From Reinekea sp. G2M2-21 (GTDB lineage Bacteria > Pseudomonadota > Gammaproteobacteria > Pseudomonadales > Natronospirillaceae): a stretch of DNA of 64,000 nt. Of this stretch, positions 43,644-51,420 are shown piece after piece (position 1 is the stretch's first letter; each line of letters begins with the position of its first letter). Below the pieces are notes generated by a model. It was not told the DNA's origin. It made no database searches and saw only the letters and a list, made by a program, of their open reading frames with translations. Both the position numbers and the translations under genes were made by a program. Where the stretch lies: the NCBI RefSeq assembly GCF_015687175.1, contig NZ_JADPQG010000001.1, positions 496,001 through 560,000 on the forward strand, given 5' to 3'.

Positions 43644-44480
43644 ATGCGGAAAATTGTTATTCTGGCGATGTTGTTTGCTGTGAGCGGGTGTGCCACCACC
43701 AGATTGCCTGGCAACCTGTCGGGGGCGATTTTAAACAGCGATGATTTACAGACCGTTAGTGATGGTTTGCCCAGTTATCTGCTGATGGTTGACGCATTGA
43801 CAGAGACGTATCCTAAAAGCGCGGATATGCATTTAACGGCGGCGAGTCTTAACGGTTCGTATGCTGGTGTTTTTGTGCCTGATTCTCAGCCTGAACGAAA
43901 AAAGCGAATGGCTACGAAAGCGTTGAACCATTCGTTTACCGCCTTTTGTTTACATGACAAGAAAGTCTGTGGATTAGCAGAAATGGACTCAGACGCATTT
44001 AATGCGACGATTGAACAGCGGAATTCTAAAAAGGACCTACCGTATCTGTACTCGCTTGGAACAGGCTGGGCAAGCTTCATTCAAGCGAATTCCGATGATT
44101 GGTTGGCCATAGCCCAATTGGGAAAAGCGGAAGCAGTTCTCAAACAGGTAGTCAGTATAGAGCCAGATTATGAAAAGGGGACCGCGCAACTGTACCTGGG
44201 CGTAATGAATAGCATTTTACCACCGAGTTTGGGTGGCAAACCCGAGGTTGCAAGAGCCTATTACGAGGCGGCGCTTCGTGCTGGTAACGAGCAAAACTTA
44301 ATTATTTATGTTTACTACGCTTCAAATTTTGCGCGGTTGATGTTTGATCAGGAACTACACGACAGCCTGCTTCAGCAAGCATTAAGCTTAGACCCTTATG
44401 TTGAAGGGTATACATTGCAAAACTTTTATGCCCAAAAACTGGCTGCAGAATTGCTGGCGACATCTAACGATTATTTTTAA
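43644..44480 (+). CDS. TRAP transporter TatT component family lipoprotein
   Basis: A 278-residue lipoprotein with lipobox VSGC (Cys16) after a short signal peptide. The body is helical TPR-like repeats (for example LGKAEAVLKQVVSIEPDYEKGTAQLYLGVM, ARAYYEAALRAGNEQNLIIYVYYASNFARLM). This matches the TatT family described in Treponema, which binds the TRAP solute-binding protein. The ATG at 43644 has AGGAG 8 nt upstream. It is 12 nt before the DctP gene, so it forms one transcript with the TRAP permease. Confidence 0.85.
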   Translation: MRKIVILAMLFAVSGCATTRLPGNLSGAILNSDDLQTVSDGLPSYLLMVDALTETYPKSADMHLTAASLNGSYAGVFVPDSQPERKKRMATKALNHSFTAFCLHDKKVCGLAEMDSDAFNATIEQRNSKKDLPYLYSLGTGWASFIQANSDDWLAIAQLGKAEAVLKQVVSIEPDYEKGTAQLYLGVMNSILPPSLGGKPEVARAYYEAALRAGNEQNLIIYVYYASNFARLMFDQELHDSLLQQALSLDPYVEGYTLQNFYAQKLAAELLATSNDYF

Positions 44481-44492
44481 TTTGAGGTTTAT

Positions 44493-45482
44493 ATGCGGTT
44501 ATTAAAGTTTCTTTTCGCGGCCACTTTGTTGAGTCTACCTTTGGCTCAGGCGAAGGTGCTTAAAATTTCAACAGAGTATCCGGATGGTAACGCTGTACTG
44601 AATGAGTTGAGAGACGCAGGAAAGCGTATTGAAGCTATGACCGAAGGGCGGATAAGCTTCAAATTTTATCCCGGTGGCGTAATGGGTGACGGCGTGGCCG
44701 TGCAGCGGAAGATCCGTATTGGCCAGCTGCATGGTGCTTTCATACACAGCGGTGCATTAGCCAGCTCTTATCCCAATTCGCAGGTACTTAATGCACCCTT
44801 ATTATTCCGCAATTTTGATGAGGTTGATTACATTCGAGCAACGTTTGATGCGGAGCTGAATCAGGGGTTTATTGACAGCGATTGGCACACGTTTGGATTG
44901 ATTGAAGGCGGATTTGCGTATGCACTCACTAACGTACCCGCCAAAGATCTGGATACACTTCGTGAACAAAAGTTATGGTTGCCGGCTAACGATCCTTTCT
45001 CCGAAAAAATCGCCAAAGCGTTTGGCATTAACCCGATAGCGTTGAATATTGGGGATGTTCTGACTGCCCTGCAAACTGGTGCAATCAATGCCATTGTTGC
45101 ACCGCCAGTTGGTGCAATAACGTTGCAGTGGTACTCAAAAACACAGTACCTGACGGATGCGCCTTTTATGTATACCTACGGTGTCGTTGCAATAGCTGAA
45201 AAAGCATTAAAAGGTATTGCAGATAATGATCTGGCAATTTTGACGAAAGAATTAACCATAAGCAGCGACAAGTTAGATCAAATTGCCAGAGCAGACAATT
45301 TAAAAGCCTTTGAAGCTTTGTCATCTCTCGGCATTGAAATACAGACATTAAGTGAAGAATCCCGAATGGCACTGGAATCTGAAGCGGATAAGGCGACCGA
45401 AAAACTTATTGAATCAGGGGAGTTTGAGCAGGACTTGTATAATCGGGTTACCGCGAAGCTCGCTGAATATCGGAATCAATAG
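44493..45482 (+). CDS. TRAP transporter solute-binding protein DctP family
   Basis: Periplasmic binding protein of a tripartite ATP-independent transporter. The 329-residue protein has a signal peptide ending LPLAQA and the family features MTEGRISFKFYPGGVMGDG, IRIGQLHGAFIHSG, and LQTGAINAIVAPPVG. Pairing with a TatT protein suggests a non-C4-dicarboxylate, possibly hydrophobic ligand. The DctP branch is distant from the succinate-binding DctP proteins; the ligand is unknown. Confidence 0.9.
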   Translation: MRLLKFLFAATLLSLPLAQAKVLKISTEYPDGNAVLNELRDAGKRIEAMTEGRISFKFYPGGVMGDGVAVQRKIRIGQLHGAFIHSGALASSYPNSQVLNAPLLFRNFDEVDYIRATFDAELNQGFIDSDWHTFGLIEGGFAYALTNVPAKDLDTLREQKLWLPANDPFSEKIAKAFGINPIALNIGDVLTALQTGAINAIVAPPVGAITLQWYSKTQYLTDAPFMYTYGVVAIAEKALKGIADNDLAILTKELTISSDKLDQIARADNLKAFEALSSLGIEIQTLSEESRMALESEADKATEKLIESGEFEQDLYNRVTAKLAEYRNQ

Positions 45483-45971
45483 ATGCCCCTATTTTTAATT
45501 CGAATCGCCAAAGGCTGGGCAACCGTTGAGGTTTTCTTACTGGCCGTTGTGTTGTTAACCATGGTAGTGCTATCGGTTGTACAGATTTTGTTGCGAAATG
45601 TCTTTGGTACCAGTTTATTTTGGATAGACCCTTTAAATCGGTTGTTGGTGCTTTGGTTGGCATTGTTGGGTGCTATGGTGGCTACTCGTGAAAAGCAACA
45701 TATTGCAGTCGATGTGCTAAAACACTATTTAACCGGAGTACCCTTGGTGGTGATCACCAAGTGCGCTGAAGTTTTTGCCGGGTTGATCTGTGCCCTGATG
45801 GCCTATCATTCGGGTCGATTTGTTTACGACGAGTTTATCTTTGATAATAGAACGTTCTCCGATTTGCCTGCATGGCCTTTTGAACTGATCATGCCATTGG
45901 GCTTTGGTGTGATGGCATTACGTTTCTTTTACTCGGTCGTCTTCACAAAAGTTTCGGAGTCGACACATTGA
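45483..45971 (+). CDS. TRAP transporter small permease, DctQ family
   Basis: A 162-residue membrane protein with four hydrophobic segments. WIDPLNRLLVLWLALLGAM in the middle and a final PFELIMPLGFGVMALRF segment are typical of DctQ. Its ATG follows the DctP stop directly, and its end overlaps DctM by 4 nt. It forms the membrane complex with DctM. Confidence 0.88.
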   Translation: MPLFLIRIAKGWATVEVFLLAVVLLTMVVLSVVQILLRNVFGTSLFWIDPLNRLLVLWLALLGAMVATREKQHIAVDVLKHYLTGVPLVVITKCAEVFAGLICALMAYHSGRFVYDEFIFDNRTFSDLPAWPFELIMPLGFGVMALRFFYSVVFTKVSESTH

Positions 45972-47245
45972 AAATTTCTTTAACGTTATTGGTTTTGGTC
46001 GCTGCCGTTCTGGGCGCCCCATTATTTACGATTATTCTGGGTGGTGCTGGAGTTGGTTTCTGGATGTCAGAAATCGATTTAATGGTACTGCCTATTGAGC
46101 TGTATCGCTTGACAGAAAATACTTTGTTGATTGCCTTGCCGCTGTTTACGTTTGCCGGTTACTTGCTCAGCGAAAGTAAGACAGCTGACAGACTGGTTAA
46201 CCTTTCTCAGGCAGCGCTGGGATGGTTGCCTGGCGGTATGGTGTTAATTTCACTCTTGGGCTGCGCGTTTTTTACTATGCTGACGGGGGGCTCCGGGGTA
46301 ACTATCGTCGCTCTCGGTGCACTTTTACTGCCTGCTCTCAAACAATCAGGCTATTCAGATAAGTTTGCCCTGGGCCTAGTTACTACTTCAGGAAGCTTAG
46401 GTCTGTTATTGCCGCCTGCATTACCGTTGATTTTGTACGGTATTGTCGCTCAGCAAATGGATATCGCGGATGTTGATATTCAGGATCTTTTTATAGCAGG
46501 CTTCATTCCAGCTCTGCTGATGATAGTATCCCTCTGGGTATACGGACTTTGGAGTCAGCGCAACGAGAATATACCTTTAACACCGTTCCGTTTGAAATTG
46601 GTTCTGGCTGAACTGAGATTGTCAGCTTGGGAACTGGCCATCCCGTTGATTGTCTTGGGCGGGCTATTGTCGGGTTGGTTGGTTATTTCAGATATTGCGG
46701 CCATTACGGCTCTCTACGTCTTGATCATCGAGGTGTTCGTTTACCGGGATATCAGCATAAAGCAATTGCCTAAGATAGCTGCCGAATCTATGAAAATGGT
46801 TGGCGGCATCTTGTTGATACTTGGTGTGGCTCTAGCCTTTACGAATTTACTGGTAGACCTTGAAGTACCCGCGAAGGTTTTTGAATTTATTCAGGCGAAT
46901 ATCGATAGCCGGTGGGCATTCTTGCTTTGTTTGAATTTTGGATTGCTGATATTGGGGGCGATTCTGGATATATTTGCAGCATTGATCATTATAGTGCCGT
47001 TAATTTTACCGGTCGCAATGGAGTATGGCATCGATCCTGTGCATCTAGGCATCATTTTTGTCGCCAACATGCAGATAGGGTACTTTACGCCACCGGTGGG
47101 TATGAATCTGTTCATTGCCAGTTATCGGTTTAAGCGTTCAATCTCTGAACTCTACACGGCAACAATACCAATGATGTTTGTGTTGTTGTCTGTCGTATTG
47201 TTGATTACATATTGGCCAGATATGGTGCTAATGTTTGTCCGCTGA
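45968..47245 (+). CDS. TRAP transporter large permease, DctM family, TTG start
   Basis: A 425-residue, 12-segment Na+-coupled permease. It shows GGSGVTIVALGALLLPAL and SLGLLLPPALPLILYG in the first half and the repeat-related YFTPPVGMNLFIASYRFK near the C-terminus, all DctM signatures. The TTG start lies inside the DctQ stop overlap (TTGA). It ends the TRAP operon; no terminator with a T-run is visible before the tRNA promoter. Confidence 0.92.
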   Translation: MKISLTLLVLVAAVLGAPLFTIILGGAGVGFWMSEIDLMVLPIELYRLTENTLLIALPLFTFAGYLLSESKTADRLVNLSQAALGWLPGGMVLISLLGCAFFTMLTGGSGVTIVALGALLLPALKQSGYSDKFALGLVTTSGSLGLLLPPALPLILYGIVAQQMDIADVDIQDLFIAGFIPALLMIVSLWVYGLWSQRNENIPLTPFRLKLVLAELRLSAWELAIPLIVLGGLLSGWLVISDIAAITALYVLIIEVFVYRDISIKQLPKIAAESMKMVGGILLILGVALAFTNLLVDLEVPAKVFEFIQANIDSRWAFLLCLNFGLLILGAILDIFAALIIIVPLILPVAMEYGIDPVHLGIIFVANMQIGYFTPPVGMNLFIASYRFKRSISELYTATIPMMFVLLSVVLLITYWPDMVLMFVR

Positions 47246-47274
47246 AAAAAAAATATCTTATCGCAGCTAAATGT

Positions 47275-47302
47275 TTGACTTCATTGGGAAAATCGATAAA
47301 AT
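47275..47302 (+). promoter_or_regulatory. sigma-70 promoter of the Val/Asp tRNA operon
   Basis: TTGACT (-35, 47275-47280), a 16-nt spacer, TAAAAT (-10, 47297-47302), then a GC-rich discriminator GCGCGTC. Transcription would start near 47309, giving a leader of about 50 nt before tRNA-Val. The GC-rich discriminator suggests stringent control. Confidence 0.85.
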
Positions 47303-47357
47303 GCGCGTCACTTTTTGAGAAGCTTAACGTAGTTAATCGGCACAAAAAGAGCATTAT

Positions 47358-47433
47358 GGGTGTGTAGCTCAGCTGGGAGAGCATCGCCCTTACAAGGCGA
47401 GGGTCAGCGGTTCGATCCCGTTCACACCCACCA
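47358..47433 (+). tRNA. tRNA-Val(UAC), copy 1
   Basis: A 76-nt gene with encoded CCA. The acceptor GGGTGTG/CACACCC and anticodon loop CTTACAA (UAC) are clear. It is first in the tRNA operon and identical to the copy at 47676. Confidence 0.98.
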
Positions 47434-47439
47434 TAATGC

Positions 47440-47516
47440 GGAGCGGTAGTTCAGTTGGTTAGAATACCGGCCTGTCACGCCGGGGGTCGCGAGTTCGAGT
47501 CTCGTCCGTTCCGCCA
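47440..47516 (+). tRNA. tRNA-Asp(GUC), copy 1
   Basis: A 77-nt gene with CCA. The acceptor GGAGCGG/CCGTTCC and anticodon loop CTGTCAC (GUC) identify it. It lies 6 nt after tRNA-Val, and a structured repeat follows. Confidence 0.98.
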
Positions 47517-47627
47517 CTTTCTCAAAGTATAAATGAGGCGTTAAGTGTGACAGCTTAACAGTGCGACCCAAGCAATAGCTTAAGTCGCGAGCGGGGATGC
47601 CCGGCCACTCGGTCTCGCCATTCTGCA
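47517..47627 (+). repeat. rtT-like structured repeat, unit A (111 nt)
   Basis: Follows tRNA-Asp copy 1. The unit has GTTAAG-N8-CTTAAC, GCGAC...GTCGC enclosing AAGC-AATA-GCTT, CGGG-GATG-CCCG and GGCC-ACTC-GGTC hairpins, and ends GTCTCGCCATTCTGCA, a degenerate copy of the tRNA-Asp 3' end. After it come CTTGTCTCAAGTATA and a short spacer to the second Val-Asp pair. Confidence 0.8.
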
Positions 47628-47675
47628 CTTGTCTCAAGTATAAAGAGACGTTGAGAAACGAAAAATCAGCATTAT

Positions 47676-47751
47676 GGGTGTGTAGCTCAGCTGGGAGAGC
47701 ATCGCCCTTACAAGGCGAGGGTCAGCGGTTCGATCCCGTTCACACCCACCA
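47676..47751 (+). tRNA. tRNA-Val(UAC), copy 2
   Basis: Identical to the 47358 copy, including the preceding GCATTAT. It belongs to a duplicated Val-Asp cassette. Confidence 0.98.
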
Positions 47752-47757
47752 TAATGC

Positions 47758-47834
47758 GGAGCGGTAGTTCAGTTGGTTAGAATACCGGCCTGTCACGCCG
47801 GGGGTCGCGAGTTCGAGTCTCGTCCGTTCCGCCA
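47758..47834 (+). tRNA. tRNA-Asp(GUC), copy 2
   Basis: Identical to the 47440 copy; the identity runs on through CTTTCTCAAAGTATAAATGA of the following repeat. Confidence 0.98.
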
Positions 47835-47945
47835 CTTTCTCAAAGTATAAATGAGAAGTTAAGTGTGACAGCTTAACAGCACGACCCAGCGAAAGCTTAA
47901 GTCGCGAGCGGGGATGCCCGGCCACTCGGTCTCGCCATTCCGCCA
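47835..47945 (+). repeat. rtT-like structured repeat, unit B (111 nt)
   Basis: Same architecture as unit A; the internal hairpin is AGC-GAAA-GCT with a GNRA loop. It ends GTCTCGCCATTCCGCCA, matching the last 17-18 nt of tRNA-Asp with few changes and keeping the CCA. Unit C follows without a gap. Confidence 0.82.
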
Positions 47946-48055
47946 CTTTCTCAAAGTATAAATGAGACGTTAAGTGTGACAGCTTAACAGCGCGACCCAG
48001 CGAAAGCTTAAGTCGCGAGCGGGAATGCCCGACCATTCGGTCTCGCTATTCCGCA
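47946..48055 (+). repeat. rtT-like structured repeat, unit C (110 nt)
   Basis: Third unit. Hairpin 2 is perfect CGCGAC/GTCGCG around AGC-GAAA-GCT. Hairpin 4 is GACC-ATTC-GGTC, where units A and B have GGCC-ACTC-GGTC: a G-U pair becomes A-U, so pairing is kept. It ends GTCTCGCTATTCCGCA. A partial further unit leader (TCAAGTATAAAGAGACG) precedes tRNA-Asp copy 3. Confidence 0.8.
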
Positions 48056-48105
48056 CTTTTTTCAAGTATAAAGAGACGTCCGAACGCGTTAAGTTCGTCT
48101 ATCGT

Positions 48106-48182
48106 GGAGCGGTAGTTCAGTTGGTTAGAATACCGGCCTGTCACGCCGGGGGTCGCGAGTTCGAGTCTCGTCCGTTCCGCCA
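48106..48182 (+). tRNA. tRNA-Asp(GUC), copy 3
   Basis: Identical in all 77 nt to the other two tRNA-Asp genes. It is preceded by a unique spacer with the hairpin GACG-CGAAC region instead of a tRNA-Val, and is the last intact gene of the operon. Confidence 0.98.
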
Positions 48183-48720
48183 CTTCCTTGAAGTAAGCCA
48201 TCATTAGTATTGTTTCATAATCTTAGTGCTACTCAAGTCTGAGCTATTCGGAAAGCGGGTCCAGTAGAGTCACGTCCCTTCCGCCATTTCCCTATAGTAA
48301 ATCACTGTTTGTTACCAGGCTGACTAGGCCGTGAACAATGTCATTATTTGTTACAGCGAAATAGATTTAGTCTTTGCGTTGGTCCAATTATTTCGTTCTA
48401 AACGATGGTGTGTGTGTGACTTAGGTTTCTAGCTAGGGTTCAAGAAAGCTAAAAAAACCGGTCTATACAATCAACAGAAGTTAGGTTCACAAAGAAGCAA
48501 GGCTAATTTGGTGAAATACAGCTATGCTCCTTTGGGCTTCTGCTAAAATTTCGTATTAGAAAAAGGTAAACTAGGTCACATTCTGACAATTATTATTCTA
48601 GTTCACCTTATAACTGCTGATTATTTCACAGTAGGAAAGGATCTTATTGCATAGAATGGCGCGAAATAGCCAATAAATAGGCTAGAAGAGATAATAGAAA
48701 GACGCATTTTGGGGCGATTT
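48183..48720 (+). other. AT-rich intergenic region after the tRNA operon
   Basis: About 540 nt without a convincing gene. It holds the decayed tRNA-Asp 3' end at 48256-48300, no T-run terminator for the tRNA operon, and a TAGCC-AATAAATA-GGCTA inverted repeat at 48667-48684 upstream of the next gene. A TTGCAT at 48647-48652 could be a -35, with a poor -10 near 48671. Composition is lower in GC than the flanks. Confidence 0.5.
48256..48300 (+). repeat. decayed tRNA-Asp 3' end plus flank
   Basis: GCGGGTCCAGTAGAGTCACG followed by TCCCTTCCGCCATTTCC aligns with the T-arm, acceptor and CCA of tRNA-Asp. The similarity continues into the downstream flank (TTCC...AGTAA) seen after copy 3. Because the flank is included, it is a decayed duplication rather than a phage att remnant. 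Confidence 0.6.
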
Positions 48721-50448
48721 ATGTCATCGAGGAAGAGTAAAGAACTGTTCGAAGCCATCTGTTTCTTTGGTAAAAAATCCATCGTCAAAGAAATGCGTTA
48801 CTCCGAATTCGAAGCTGTACTAGACGGTGTTGTTGGCATTACTGAACTAGCCAATCGTGAAGTCAATGCCGCCTACATCAAAATCACTTCATCTCTGAAG
48901 ATTCACAGCGTTGTGACATTTCAAATCGAATTTAATGCAAATGGATTTGCCGATGAAGACTGGAATATCCCTTTGCGCCACCTTGCTGAGAACGCTGGGC
49001 CAGGCCCGGACTTGGGTGCTGGTCCCATCAGGCTCGCTTGCCGCAGTCAATGCTCGGTATCTTGGTATCAGCGTGAGCTGTGGGAACCTAACCAGAAAGA
49101 AATCAACCATTTGCAGCTGTTGGCGGAAGCAGTTCAACGGAATAAGCTAGGCCTTATCGTTGAAGAAGATGAGATGTCTACGGCTGGATCACTTCCGCCC
49201 GTTATTCAGCAGCAAGTGAGCGTTGATGATGTTCCGCTAATGTCCGAGACCGTCGAAGTGCCTACGTTGCAAGAACAATCCTTTGATCAAACAGCGGTCA
49301 ATCAAAAACTTGAAAATCAAGCTGCAGAGTTTCAGAAAAAGGTCGATTTGTTGATTTCCAGGCAGAAACAGACCATTCAAGGCTTGGAAGAGAAGTACAA
49401 AGATGAAATCGATCAGGTTAAGCGTGCGATGCGTAACGAAGCGCAGAGTTACCGTCATCGCGCTCAGGAACTTGAACAGCAGGCAAATCAAAACAGGGTA
49501 TTGCTGGAAAAGCTTCAGTCCAGAAATACCAAGCTGGAGCGTGAACATATCCAACTGCAGGAGCAGACGGAAAGTCAGAAAGAGCAATACGATCAACTTA
49601 AAGATGAGTACTTGGAGTTGCTCCGTAACCAGCGATCGGTCGATGATGAAAAATCCCGTAAAATTATCGAGCTGAAAGAAGAACTAACAGGTAAGGCCAT
49701 TGAGCTGGATGAAATGGCAGAAGATCTTAATCGCTTAAAGGCTTTGAATACGGAGTTAAGTGAACGGATTGAGGGTTATCAGATTCAGGTCTCCGAGTCC
49801 AAAAACACCAGCTCTACAGAAATCTCAGATCTAAATGAACGAATTGGGCAAAAGCAGCAGGAAGTTGCAGAGCTGAAGGCCAAGGTATCGACACTGGAAG
49901 GAGAACGAGACCGTTTGTCCGGTCAGTTAACGGTAGCTAAATCGCAAGCAGAGCAAAGCGGTGATCAGGCACTTGAGTTAAGCGCTACAAGTGCTCAGAT
50001 GAAAGAGCAATTGAAAACAGCAGAGTTTAAAGTTCAGGAACTGCAGCAACAGTTGAAGAAAATCTCAACCGAAAGAGACCAGCTTGCGCAAGAACTCAGT
50101 GAAGCGGAAGAGTCGTCAGTTGATTCCAGTGAAATGTTCGACAAAATGGAAAAATTGGAGCTGGTGTTTGTCGCCTATCATCCTGGGGCTGGCCATATCA
50201 GTTTGCCGGCCAGGCAATTAGAAGACTATCTGGAAAAACCAATGGCATTTGCTGCGCAAAAATGCAGTGTTACTTTGGAGCATTACAAGTCCTGGTTACT
50301 GCACTATGACAGCGCAGAATGCGAGGAATGCGGTGTTCCGGTAAAGCGAATTGATACGCCATCTGATTTTCAACCAGGTGTGACTAATCGGTGTTCAAAG
50401 CATCGATTGGAAGGTGGTAATGTGGCGATGTTCCGTAAAACGAGCTAA
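48721..50448 (+). CDS. unknown coiled-coil protein with C-terminal Cys-rich domain
   Basis: A 575-residue protein that I do not recognise. The N-terminal globular part (about 1-140) contains MSSRKSKELFEAICFFGKKS and a moderately hydrophobic beta-rich stretch, then a low-complexity linker. Residues about 195-465 are one long coiled coil rich in Glu, Gln, Lys and Leu. The last ~100 residues form a compact domain with Cys residues (KCSVT, AECEECGVPV, NRCSKH), possibly zinc-binding. No signal peptide or membrane segment is seen. ATG 48721 is chosen over TTG 48709. It stands alone between the tRNA operon and the PLP enzyme. A structural or chromosome-organising role is possible but unsupported. 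Confidence 0.85.
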   Translation: MSSRKSKELFEAICFFGKKSIVKEMRYSEFEAVLDGVVGITELANREVNAAYIKITSSLKIHSVVTFQIEFNANGFADEDWNIPLRHLAENAGPGPDLGAGPIRLACRSQCSVSWYQRELWEPNQKEINHLQLLAEAVQRNKLGLIVEEDEMSTAGSLPPVIQQQVSVDDVPLMSETVEVPTLQEQSFDQTAVNQKLENQAAEFQKKVDLLISRQKQTIQGLEEKYKDEIDQVKRAMRNEAQSYRHRAQELEQQANQNRVLLEKLQSRNTKLEREHIQLQEQTESQKEQYDQLKDEYLELLRNQRSVDDEKSRKIIELKEELTGKAIELDEMAEDLNRLKALNTELSERIEGYQIQVSESKNTSSTEISDLNERIGQKQQEVAELKAKVSTLEGERDRLSGQLTVAKSQAEQSGDQALELSATSAQMKEQLKTAEFKVQELQQQLKKISTERDQLAQELSEAEESSVDSSEMFDKMEKLELVFVAYHPGAGHISLPARQLEDYLEKPMAFAAQKCSVTLEHYKSWLLHYDSAECEECGVPVKRIDTPSDFQPGVTNRCSKHRLEGGNVAMFRKTS

Positions 50449-50463
50449 CTAGCCAAAGCCAGC

Positions 50464-51324
50464 GTGATTTCATATTCTCAACTGGTCAGTCAAAGCTGGC
50501 CAGTCTACCCAAACGTCACCATTGTCCGTGGTGATCTATTGCACCCGTTCGTCTCTGGAAACAAGCTATTCAAATTAATTCCCTTGGTGGATAAAGCTAA
50601 AAAAGAAGGCAAGTCGTTTTTGGTAAGCGTCGGCGGCCGATACTCCAATCACTTGCACGCGTTAGCTTGGGCAGGGCATGAAAGTGGTTTTCAAACTGTC
50701 GGTTTGGTGCGGGGCTACGAAACGCAACCATTAACCCCTACTCTGATCGATTGTCAGAAGTGGGGGATGCATATTCATTTTATTTCTCATGATGAATACG
50801 AAAAGCGATACAGCGATGAATTCTGGACTTTTTGGCTTGGTCAATATGAAGAGTCATTGCGCATTGATGAGGGTGGTTGGTCCAAAGAGGCCATTCGAGG
50901 TTCAGCGCAATGGTGGCGAGGGATAGACCCGAAGTCAACCTTAGTCGTCTGCGCAATTGGCTCGGGAAGCACCTATGCAGGACTGGTGTTAAGTAAACCT
51001 AAACAGGTAAAGGTGGTTGGTGTGCCTGTATTCCGTGACCCTGATAACTATCAAGCTTTATGGATTAAGTTAACTGACGTAGGTGTCGCCATGGACGATA
51101 TTCATTTGTGGCCAGAGGGTGCAGGTCGTGGATTCGGAAAGTTAACTGTGCAGGAGCAGGCATTCAAGGACGTTTTCGAGAAGCAAAATAACTGTGAATT
51201 AGACCCGGTGTACACAACGAAAGTGTTTCATGCATTGGCACAAAGGTTAAATTCGGATGATGCCCTGCAAAAACATCAGATCTCGGTTATTCATACCGGT
51301 GGGTTGCAGGGTAATCGCAAGTGA
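50464..51324 (+). CDS. 1-aminocyclopropane-1-carboxylate deaminase/D-cysteine desulfhydrase family PLP enzyme, GTG start
   Basis: A fold-type II PLP enzyme of 286 residues. The lysine that binds PLP is Lys34 in VSGNKLFKL; GGRYSNHLHALAWAG follows as the substrate/PLP loop (family form GGxxSNH), and the phosphate loop is AIGSGSTYAGL. The family includes ACC deaminase and D-cysteine desulfhydrase; the sequence alone does not choose, although short proteobacterial members are often D-cysteine-type or of unknown substrate. It starts 15 nt after the coiled-coil gene. Confidence 0.85.
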   Translation: MISYSQLVSQSWPVYPNVTIVRGDLLHPFVSGNKLFKLIPLVDKAKKEGKSFLVSVGGRYSNHLHALAWAGHESGFQTVGLVRGYETQPLTPTLIDCQKWGMHIHFISHDEYEKRYSDEFWTFWLGQYEESLRIDEGGWSKEAIRGSAQWWRGIDPKSTLVVCAIGSGSTYAGLVLSKPKQVKVVGVPVFRDPDNYQALWIKLTDVGVAMDDIHLWPEGAGRGFGKLTVQEQAFKDVFEKQNNCELDPVYTTKVFHALAQRLNSDDALQKHQISVIHTGGLQGNRK

Positions 51325-51420
51325 TCGAATGCAAGCATTCAATGACATACGAATTATTAGGGAACAGGGGCGGAACCGGCATGCTACAATGCCGCTTTTA
51401 AGCTTTTGCAAGTGGTTCTA

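Noticed and set aside
47422..48036. Minus-strand open frames with repeated RTRLELATPGVTGRYSNQL segments
   Set aside because: These are antisense to the tRNA-Asp copies and the structured repeats.
48025..48207. Plus-strand open frame covering tRNA-Asp copy 3
   Set aside because: It overlaps an intact tRNA and has no protein signature.
48106..48300. attL/attR of an integrated element in tRNA-Asp
   Set aside because: The similarity includes the downstream flank, no integrase is present, and the spacing of 100 nt leaves no room for an element.
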